This document shows positions 57,789 through 64,000 of a DNA stretch of 64,000 nucleotides, piece after piece (position 1 is the stretch's first letter; the number at the start of each line of letters is the position of its first letter). The translations under genes were made by a program, and so were the position numbers. The DNA comes from Chitinophaga horti (lineage in GTDB: Bacteria > Bacteroidota > Bacteroidia > Chitinophagales > Chitinophagaceae), in NCBI RefSeq assembly GCF_022867795.2, contig NZ_CP107006.1, positions 1,240,001 to 1,304,000 of the forward strand, read 5' to 3'. Below the pieces are notes generated by a model, which was not told the origin of the DNA, did not search any database, and saw only the letters and a program-made list of their open reading frames with translations.

Positions 57789-59876
57789 TTATTGCTTCAA
57801 TATTTGTTTTGTAAATACCTGTTCGCCCGCTGCTACCCTGATGATATACATGCCGGCGGGTAATCCGCTCAAATTCGCAAACTGACCATTATCGATCTGC
57901 TGCACACCCCTAGCCGGAGCACCGTTCAGGTTATACAGCTTTACGTCCAGCCGCGCCGCCGTGGTGTTGGCAACTGTAATGCGTACGCGGTCGCTGAACG
58001 GGTTCGGGCCGAGTGTGAAGCCGGCTTTGTTCAGTACCGGTGTAGCGGCCGGTGCTGCCTGTCTTGCGCCGGAAGGCGGCGTGTAGAACTGGCTGGCAGG
58101 CACCACTTCGCGCGCTTGTGAGGTACTGGCCCACTCGAGTTTACAATCAGCACCACCATTATGTTCAAAATATTCCAGTTTGATGTCGTAGAGCTGGTTG
58201 GCGTTCAGCGTTACGGTCGCCGAATACTCCACGCCCCAGTTATCAACCCACTGATCGATCACCAGCACATTATTGATCCATAACCTGCGGCCGTTGTCGC
58301 TGTTGAGGTAAAACGTATACGTTTCGGAATAACGTGGTTTAATGCGGCCTGTCCACCGAACGGAGAAGCTGTCGGCGCGCATGGTGTAGTCCGGCGAACC
58401 GGTGTACCAGTTGAAGTCGATCTTATCTTCCGTGCGTGTCAGTTTATGGGTGTTGAAATTCATGCCCTGGTAGTACTCGCCTTTGAGCCCGTCGCCGGTA
58501 GTGCGGTTCAGTACGAACGAAGAAGTGCGGTCATTCCAGTCGGCGCCGATCCAGTTGCTGCTGGCGGTGCGTACGGTGGAAGCGCCGAGGTAATTATCAT
58601 CAGCATATAAGGTGAGGGAATAGCCTTCCGGTAACGTGAACGATGTGAGATCGTCGTTCAGTGCGCCGCGGGCTACCATAGCGTTGTGTGTGTAACTGCC
58701 GGGTGTAAAGCCGATGGAGTAGCCACCGTAGTTCAGGTCTTTGTAAAAGAAGGCCTGGTCGAGGGTAGCAGCGGCTTCGAACAGCATCACGGCGCTTAGT
58801 TGCGTGGAGTAATCCGTGGTGGCGCCCGGTTTAGTGGTCCAGTTGGGATTGGCGAGCAGGTTGGCACTGTTGATACCGCGGCCATTCAGCCCGAGCGCGC
58901 TTGTCTTGATGGCGTTGATATAACGGTTGCGGGTGGAGGAACTGAGCGCGCCTTCGCGTGCCAGCAACGTGAAGTAACGAACGAAGATGCCTTTGAACAA
59001 ACCGCCATCGCCGCCGCCGGTTTCATTTGTATAGAATACTCCGTTGGACAGGCGGCTCGTCATCGCATGTTCTGCCGAAAGGATGGCGTCGTTCAGGTAG
59101 GTGCTGTTACCGGTTACCTGGTACATCTCCAGCGCCGCGCCAATCCAGGTACCTACGTTGTACGAAAATACCCAACCGGGATTCGTGTTCACGGTATTGG
59201 TGCCGGCATCGTAGCTGTCGTACACTTCGCCGGTAGTCGGGTTGACGAGCGTACTTTTCATCCAGTTATAAATGCTTTGCGCGCGGCTGAGGATGGTGGC
59301 ATTACCATTGGTTTGATACAGTCGCAGCATGAAGATCAGGGCCGGCGCATTGGCGCAGGCATTAAAGCTGTTCGGCGTGCCTTTGTTCCATTGCAGGGCA
59401 TAACTGCGCTCGGGGTGCATGCCCGTTTGCAGGTCGGTCCACAGAGCGTTTACGGCGTTCAGGTACGCAGTGTCGCCGGTGTGCTGGTAGGCGCGCAGGC
59501 AGGAGATGGCCATCCATTCCATATCATCATAAAAGTAATTGAGATAGGTGTTGCCATTGGATGCTTTGATGCCGTAGAGGAGATTCTTCATCCGGGTTTT
59601 GTAGGTGTTGCTGCGGGTACGCAGGTAGCCGTCGGTAAGCGCATCGATGCCGTTGGCGTTCCACCAGTAATTGAAACCAGTATGTGCACCGCCGCTGGTC
59701 TGGTTGTAATACTGGCCGTTGGATGAAATGAACGAGGAGTGCAATACGCCTTGCAACGCTTCGGCCGGACCGTTATACACGGTGGACTGCGAACGGGCAT
59801 TTTGCGAAAGTAACAGGGGAGTGGCATACAGGCACATAATAAGGCCCGCACGCATAGCGTGTAGAAACTTTTTCAT
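57789..59876 (-). CDS. GH76 alpha-1,6-mannanase-like enzyme with crystallin, PA14 and T9SS domains
   Basis: 695 residues. A signal peptide (to about 30) precedes the GH76 (alpha/alpha)6 catalytic domain at about 31-375, with the adjacent catalytic Asp pair in YDDMEW (about 117-118). A beta/gamma-crystallin-like domain is at about 376-456 (FYKDLNYGGYSIGF), a PA14 domain at about 463-600 (GLKGEYYQGMNF, SDNGRRLWINN), and a type IX secretion sorting domain at about 620-695 (LGPNPFSDRVRI, ending KQILKQ). It is likely surface-anchored or released to cut alpha-mannans. A -7 box TATATTTG on the minus strand is at 59980-59987. Confidence 0.88.
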   Translation of the reverse strand: MKKFLHAMRAGLIMCLYATPLLLSQNARSQSTVYNGPAEALQGVLHSSFISSNGQYYNQTSGGAHTGFNYWWNANGIDALTDGYLRTRSNTYKTRMKNLLYGIKASNGNTYLNYFYDDMEWMAISCLRAYQHTGDTAYLNAVNALWTDLQTGMHPERSYALQWNKGTPNSFNACANAPALIFMLRLYQTNGNATILSRAQSIYNWMKSTLVNPTTGEVYDSYDAGTNTVNTNPGWVFSYNVGTWIGAALEMYQVTGNSTYLNDAILSAEHAMTSRLSNGVFYTNETGGGDGGLFKGIFVRYFTLLAREGALSSSTRNRYINAIKTSALGLNGRGINSANLLANPNWTTKPGATTDYSTQLSAVMLFEAAATLDQAFFYKDLNYGGYSIGFTPGSYTHNAMVARGALNDDLTSFTLPEGYSLTLYADDNYLGASTVRTASSNWIGADWNDRTSSFVLNRTTGDGLKGEYYQGMNFNTHKLTRTEDKIDFNWYTGSPDYTMRADSFSVRWTGRIKPRYSETYTFYLNSDNGRRLWINNVLVIDQWVDNWGVEYSATVTLNANQLYDIKLEYFEHNGGADCKLEWASTSQAREVVPASQFYTPPSGARQAAPAATPVLNKAGFTLGPNPFSDRVRITVANTTAARLDVKLYNLNGAPARGVQQIDNGQFANLSGLPAGMYIIRVAAGEQVFTKQILKQ

Positions 59877-59979
59877 ACGTGTGTAAAATGGGTTTTGATT
59901 TGGTTAAAAGAAAACGTGGACGTGGGTTCAAGGGTCAACTACCGGTCTTTCATTCTGGCTGTGAAGTCTTATACCAAAA

Positions 59980-59987
59980 CAAATATA
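59980..59987 (-). promoter_or_regulatory. -7 box for the GH76 gene
   Basis: The minus strand reads TATATTTG, about 104 bases before the GH76 start codon. No -33 partner is evident. Confidence 0.4.
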
Positions 59988-60096
59988 ACGAATCAGCAAC
60001 ATGATAAGAACACCCCGAAAATGAGCTTATATGTTTTAGCAAATCGCCCTGGCAATACAGTATTCAGGTTTTGCCATATCAGGCGCTAAACAAAAA

Positions 60097-60114
60097 AAAT
60101 AAAATATTTTATTT
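60097..60114. repeat. 18-bp A/T palindrome
   Basis: AAATAAAAT followed directly by its reverse complement ATTTTATTT. It could be a binding site, or may just reflect the A/T-rich composition. Confidence 0.5.
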
Positions 60115-60218
60115 AGCAGGATGCGGATGCAATGGTGTCGCACGAAACCCTGGATATGTCGCGTTTACCCCCGGTAGTTGGATGGGGAAATGCAGACCTT
60201 TGATGAAAACGGAACAAG

Positions 60219-60725
60219 ATGCAAAAAGAACTCGCACAACAGGCCGCACAGGCCGTAGCCGAAATGGGCACCACGTTCGCATTATTCGCTCATCAAAAAG
60301 TAAATGAAGTGCCTTTCGCCGGCAGCTGGACGCCCGCGCAGGTAGTGGAACATACGTTGCTGTCTGCCGAAGGCTGCATCGCCCTGCTCGACGGCGATAC
60401 CTCCGAAACCACCCGCGATGCCACTGCGCATGTACAGGAGCTGCGCGACATGTTTCTCAATTTCGATATCAAGATGCAGTCACCGCCCGATATTGTACCA
60501 CCGGATACAACGTACGACAAGGCCGCGCTCACCGATCGTCTCAACACACTGCGAAAAACGGCGGAGCGGGTCATTGCAGCCCGTGACCTGTCACGCACCT
60601 GCACCACGTTCGAGTTCCCAACCATAGGATACCTTACTGGTTTGGAAGTGGCTAACTTCTTCATTGTACACACGCAACGGCATGCTCATCAATTAAAGAA
60701 TATTTATGGTGCGATGGTGCAATAG
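60219..60725 (+). CDS. DinB-family (DinB_2) protein
   Basis: A 168-residue four-helix protein. SWTPAQVVEHTLLSAEGC, then NFFIVHTQRHAHQLKNIYG, give the usual His ligands (EHTLL and HTQRHAHQ). It may bind a metal and transfer a thiol or act in stress response. No clear partner is seen. The disordered small protein starts 44 bases later. Confidence 0.85.
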   Translation: MQKELAQQAAQAVAEMGTTFALFAHQKVNEVPFAGSWTPAQVVEHTLLSAEGCIALLDGDTSETTRDATAHVQELRDMFLNFDIKMQSPPDIVPPDTTYDKAALTDRLNTLRKTAERVIAARDLSRTCTTFEFPTIGYLTGLEVANFFIVHTQRHAHQLKNIYGAMVQ

Positions 60726-60769
60726 GGGCATGGAACCATTTTTGTGCCTGTTAACCCAAATACTATCTT

Positions 60770-60979
60770 ATGAGCACACCCGATAAACCGCAGTCCACCC
60801 CACCCGGCGGCAACGCCAGTAATCCCGCACCCGGACAATCCGAATCGCCCGGCAAAGGACTCATCGATAAGAAAGGTGAAAAGTACCTGCGCGAAGCGGG
60901 CAACATAGAAGATATGCCCGATCCGGAGGAGGATCAGGAGGCGATCGACCAGGAGAAAAAGCTTCGCGAAGACGAATAG
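60770..60979 (+). CDS. Small acidic, probably disordered protein
   Basis: 69 residues, rich in Pro/Gly/Ser in the first half and in Asp/Glu/Lys in the second (MPDPEEDQEAIDQEKKLRED). No signal peptide, no membrane segment. Unknown function. The codon use and the terminator after it support a real gene. Confidence 0.6.
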   Translation: MSTPDKPQSTPPGGNASNPAPGQSESPGKGLIDKKGEKYLREAGNIEDMPDPEEDQEAIDQEKKLREDE

Positions 60980-60997
60980 GTGAAGTCCTTTACCAAC

Positions 60998-61033
60998 AAG
61001 TCGCACAACCGGTTTAGCCTTCTGCGACTTTTT
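60998..61033 (+). terminator. Terminator directly before the second ECF sigma gene
   Basis: AAGTCGCA / TGCGACTT is an 8-bp stem with a 17-base loop, followed by TTT. It ends 4 bases before the sigma gene's ATG at 61038, so it may also influence that gene's message. Confidence 0.7.
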
Positions 61034-61037
61034 GAGT

Positions 61038-61658
61038 ATGTTTATACCCGAAATCAGATTGACCGGTTTGGTAAATACCTTACATAACGAGAAGTGGCTG
61101 CTCCAACAAGTGTCGGAGGGAGATGAGAACAGTTTTGAACAGCTGTACCGGCATTACTATCCGCGGCTTCGTCCATTTGTCTGCAAACACACCGGTTCCG
61201 ACGCACAGGCGGAGGAAATCATCCAGGAAACATTTATCCGCATCTGGCTCAACCGCGAGAAGCTGCCTGAAGTGACGCATTTCAGCGCCTGGGTGTACAA
61301 AGTTGCGTCGCGGGAATTCCTGACCGCCCTGCGCAAAAAACTGACGTACGAAGAAAAGATCGGTGCGCTGCAATATGCTGCCGGGGAAGTGGCCTCTTCG
61401 CCCTTTGAACAAATGCAGGTGCGGGAAATAAAAGCCCTGGTGAGCGAAGCGGTAGAGCGGCTGCCCGACCAGCGCCGTCGCGTGTTTCGCATGAGCCGCG
61501 ACCAGGGTTTGAAGGTAAACGAGATCGCTGAACAGTTGTCGATATCGCCACAAACCGTTAAAAACATGCTGACTACCTCGCTCAGGCAGATCCGCGAACA
61601 CCTGGCGGCTGCAGGCCATCCTTACTTGTTGATCTACCTCATCCTGAACATCCTGTAA
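61038..61658 (+). CDS. ECF-type RNA polymerase sigma factor
   Basis: 206 residues. Region 2 is ENSFEQLYRHYYPRLRPFV, then AEEIIQETFIRIW. Region 4 is RLPDQRRRVFRMSRDQGL, then IAEQLSISPQTVKNMLTTSL. A hydrophobic tail (YLLIYLILNIL) follows, like the other ECF factor in the window. I chose the ATG at 61038. It precedes a frameshifted FecR gene and an STN-type SusC, the usual trans-envelope signalling trio. Confidence 0.9.
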   Translation: MFIPEIRLTGLVNTLHNEKWLLQQVSEGDENSFEQLYRHYYPRLRPFVCKHTGSDAQAEEIIQETFIRIWLNREKLPEVTHFSAWVYKVASREFLTALRKKLTYEEKIGALQYAAGEVASSPFEQMQVREIKALVSEAVERLPDQRRRVFRMSRDQGLKVNEIAEQLSISPQTVKNMLTTSLRQIREHLAAAGHPYLLIYLILNIL

Positions 61659-61739
61659 AAAAATCCCCAAGAGAATAGTACTATTTGCTTTTTCCTGCTT
61701 CTTACATGGCGGAAAGGCTGTCCGTTTTATTAGCGTTAT

Positions 61740-62881
61740 ATGGAGCAACAAAGATTTACATACCTGCTGGAACAATACCGTACGGGGCAATTAACGCCCG
61801 CGGAAGGCGAGGAGCTGTTGAAAACCGTGCAAACGGACGACGATGCCTGGCTGGTAGATAACATCGCCTCGCTGATGGCGATGGAAGCCGAAATACCCGC
61901 AGTGGTAGACGAGCAGGTGGTGCAATCGAACATCAACCGCGTACTGGCTATCGATAAAGGTGCCCGTGTACGCAAAGTCCGCACGTACCGCTGGGCGGCC
62001 GCTGCTGCGATAGCGTTGCTGCTCGCCGGTGCCGGGTACACGTTGCTGAAACAAAACCCGTCGGTAAAAGATACGGTCGCCACGGTCCCTGCGCCCGACG
62101 TTGCCCCTGCCACCGGCAAAGCCACGCTGGTATTGGCCGATGGATCGAGTGTTGCACTGGATGAAGATAGCGTACGCGCCATCCGCCAGGGCATTCTGCA
62201 GAAGGGGGAGAGCTGATCTATGAAAATACAGCGGGTAACGCCCAACTGAGTTATAATACCTTGTCAACTCCCCGCGGCGGCCAGTTTCGCGCCACATTGC
62301 CGGATGGCAGTAAGGTGTGGCTGAACGCTGCCTCGTCCATCACGTATCCTACCGCCTTCGGCGACAAGGAGCGGAGGGTGCAGGTGAAGGGCGAAGTATA
62401 TATAGAAGTTGCGGAGAACGCGCAGCTGCCTTTCTTCCTGAACGCCTCACCGGTGGAAATCGCCGTGCTGGGTACCGCTTTTAACGTATCAGCTTATGAA
62501 GATGAAACACACATCACGACTACGCTCGTCAGCGGCAGCATTGCCGTAAACGCGGGCGGTCGCGCTACGCCGGTGAAGCCGGGTCAGCAGGCTGCTTACG
62601 CAAATGATGTTTTCCAGCTGAACGAGCAGGCCGATGTGGAACAGGCGACTGCCTGGAAGAAGGGTGTGTTTTATTTCAAAGATGCGGGTCTGGACGTGGT
62701 ATTACGCGAACTCGCCCGCTGGTATGACGTGCAGGTGGTATATGAAGGCGTGGTGCCGCGCCGCTCTTTCAGAGGCGAAATTGGCCGTGACCTCTCGCTG
62801 CAACAGGTGTTGAAAGGCCTGGGCGATATGGGCGTAAAATTCAGGATAGAAGACGGGCGCCGCCTGGTGGTGACGCCATAA
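61740..62881 (+). pseudogene. FecR-family anti-sigma factor, split by a frameshift in a G run
   Basis: The first frame (61740-62216) gives the cytoplasmic part, the transmembrane helix (WAAAAAIALLLAGAGYTLL) and the first part of the periplasmic FecR domain (TLVLADGSSVALDED), then stops after GILQKGES. The second frame (from 62210) continues ELIYENTAGNAQLSYN, then LSTPRGGQFRATLPDGSKVW and AVLGTAFNVSAYEDE to the end at 62881. The switch is in a five-G run at 62204-62208. One added G would give a normal FecR of about 380 residues. As read, the product would keep the sigma-binding and membrane part but lose most of the signal-sensing domain. Confidence 0.88.
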
Positions 62882-62975
62882 TCAGATACATCAGGGAAAC
62901 TTTTTAATAACCAGCTATTATCAACCAAATGGAGATTCAGCCAATCTAGAAGATCATCCTGGTCCAAATAAAAAA

Positions 62976-63000
62976 CCGGGGCGGTTGCACCCGCGCCCGG
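62976..63000 (+). promoter_or_regulatory. Hairpin between the fecR-like and susC genes
   Basis: CCGGG-GCGG / CCGC-G-CCCGG forms a 9-bp stem with one bulged G and a 6-base loop, with no T tract. It has the same position as the hairpin at 32797 before the other STN-SusC gene. Confidence 0.5.
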
Positions 63001-63078
63001 CAATACGTATGGACCAGCAGCTAACAACAGTCCGCTTAAACTATTATTGCATCACTTCAATCCAAACACTGCAAATCT

Positions 63079-64000
63079 ATGCAATGGAATTGTAATGGTA
63101 AGGCCCTTTCTATGCCCGGGCCCGTATCAACCAAGAAAGAAAATCACCGGCGAAGAAAAATTGCGCTAATTATGAGATTAACGGTCCTTTTGATGATGGT
63201 GGCCTGTTTTAAAGTAACCGCCGCCAGTTATGCGCAGCAGGTAACTTTTAAAGGACGGCAGGTAACACTGGAGGAAGTGTTCAGCGCTGTGAAGCAGCAA
63301 ACCGGCTACCTGTTCTTTTATGAAGGCGGCAGCATGCGCGAAGCGCGCCCGATCAGCGTAAACGTGGAAAAGATGCCCCTGGAGGCTTTCCTGAAAGATG
63401 TACTGCGCGACCAGCCGTTAGACTACAGCATCGAGAACAAAACAATTTTTATCAGGAAACGAGTGGTAATCCCTTTCGTTACGCCGCAAGACCCGACGGT
63501 GGAGGTGACGGGGAAGCTCCTGACCAGTAACGGTGAAGCCTTAATTGGTGCAAGCGTTGGAGTGAGGGGCGGAAAGGCGCTGGTAGTCGCCGACCTGGAA
63601 GGTCGCTTCAGGCTGCGCGCCAAAGTAGGCGATGTGCTGTTAGTACGTTTCATCGGTTTTGATGATAAGGAAGTGAGGGTGACACGCGGCGGCGACCTGG
63701 GAAATATCCTCGTCACGCAGTCTACCACGAAGCTGGATGAAACGGTGGTGCAGGCTTACGGCTTTACGTCCAAACGTATGAATACCGGTAACATTGAAAA
63801 AGTATCTGCAAAAGAGATTGAAAATACAGTGGTGGACAACCCGGTGCTGGCCCTACAGGGCCGCGTGGCGGGCGTGATCGTAACACAAACCAGTGGCGTG
63901 CCGGGCGCGCCTATTAAGGTAGAGATCCGTGGTCGTACACAGTTAGATGGGGACATTGGCGCGGATAATGAACCGTTATTCATCATCGATGGTGTGCCGA
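63079..64000 (+). CDS. SusC/RagA-family TonB-linked protein with STN domain (3' truncated by window)
   Basis: The frame is open from ATG at 63079 to the window end, about 307 codons. A basic 32-residue extension (MQWNCNGKALSMPG, then ENHRRRKIALIM) precedes the hydrophobic signal core (RLTVLLMMVAC). An STN domain is at about 52-115 (VTLEEVFSAVKQQTGYLFFY) and a CarboxypepD_reg-like domain at about 135-215 (VTGKLLTSNGEALIGASVG). The TonB box/plug start follows (ETVVQAYGFTSKRMNTGNIE), and the window ends at LFIIDGVP. It should signal through the FecR at 61740 to the ECF factor at 61038. The barrel lies outside the window. Confidence 0.9.
   Translation, partial: MQWNCNGKALSMPGPVSTKKENHRRRKIALIMRLTVLLMMVACFKVTAASYAQQVTFKGRQVTLEEVFSAVKQQTGYLFFYEGGSMREARPISVNVEKMPLEAFLKDVLRDQPLDYSIENKTIFIRKRVVIPFVTPQDPTVEVTGKLLTSNGEALIGASVGVRGGKALVVADLEGRFRLRAKVGDVLLVRFIGFDDKEVRVTRGGDLGNILVTQSTTKLDETVVQAYGFTSKRMNTGNIEKVSAKEIENTVVDNPVLALQGRVAGVIVTQTSGVPGAPIKVEIRGRTQLDGDIGADNEPLFIIDGVP

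Larger units (their letters stand above)
59877..60218. other. Divergent region between GH76 and DinB genes, 342 bp
   Basis: The minus strand has TATATTTG at 59980-59987, a good -7 box for GH76. AAATAAAAT / ATTTTATTT at 60097-60114 is an 18-bp perfect palindrome in an A/T-rich stretch. No gene is seen. Confidence 0.45.

Noticed and set aside
58800..59726. 308-codon plus-strand frame opposite GH76
   Set aside because: It is antisense to the catalytic domain, and its Gly/Val/Ala-rich content is from codon mirroring.

Overview
The window looks like chromosome from a Bacteroidota bacterium, most likely a Chitinophaga-like member of the Chitinophagaceae. The reasons are several SusC/SusD pairs, ECF sigma/FecR/STN-type SusC regulatory units, a T9SS-sorted glycosidase, many lipoproteins, few Shine-Dalgarno sequences, and several upstream boxes matching the Bacteroidota -7 consensus TAnnTTTG. 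The genus is inferred from gene style only. I see no phage, CRISPR array, rRNA gene or intact tRNA.

Layout. 1-3404: the end of a TonB-dependent receptor followed by DUF4876-type and DUF6850-type proteins, an uncharacterised outer-membrane module. 3609-4414: an ArsR repressor and SRPBCC pair behind two matching operators. 4523-10326: an M35-N-domain-like lipoprotein, a di-heme peroxidase, a small membrane protein, a degenerate receiver, a TonB-dependent receptor and a SnoaL-like lipoprotein. 10574-16915: SusC/SusD/DUF5689. 16970-19399 (minus): GT-39-like glycosyltransferase, PAP2 phosphatase and a 55-residue membrane protein. 19647-25432: thioredoxin-fold protein, TerC, M48 protease and DUF6770, with an unusual repeat array at 21254-21444. 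25466-27382 (minus): an OmpR-type regulator fused in frame to a histidine kinase. 27755-30743: FCD regulator plus Fsr-type exporter, a secreted protein and a NADAR protein.

30868-41109 is an ECF/FecR-controlled uptake locus: sigma, anti-sigma, STN-SusC, SusD, DUF4843, PKD-like lipoprotein (frameshifted) and TlpA-like protein. 41163-45971 (minus): LigD, CorA and a GlxA-type regulator. 46093-49403 (minus): VOC, DinB and two AraC regulators. 49707-52414: MATE exporter, NUDIX, SWIB and VOC. 52452-54857 (minus): FtsX/MacB-like permease. 55000-59876: SGNH esterase, small lipoprotein, FAD oxidoreductase and a GH76/PA14/T9SS enzyme. 60219-64000: DinB, a disordered small protein, then a second ECF/FecR/STN-SusC unit whose FecR is frameshifted and whose SusC runs off the window.

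Points worth checking first: the head-to-head 11-bp CCTAGG array, the regulator-kinase fusion, two frameshifts inside G runs (one in an anti-sigma factor), the tandem ArsR operators, an apparently leaderless GlxA-type gene, and the unexplained DUF4876/DUF6850 module.
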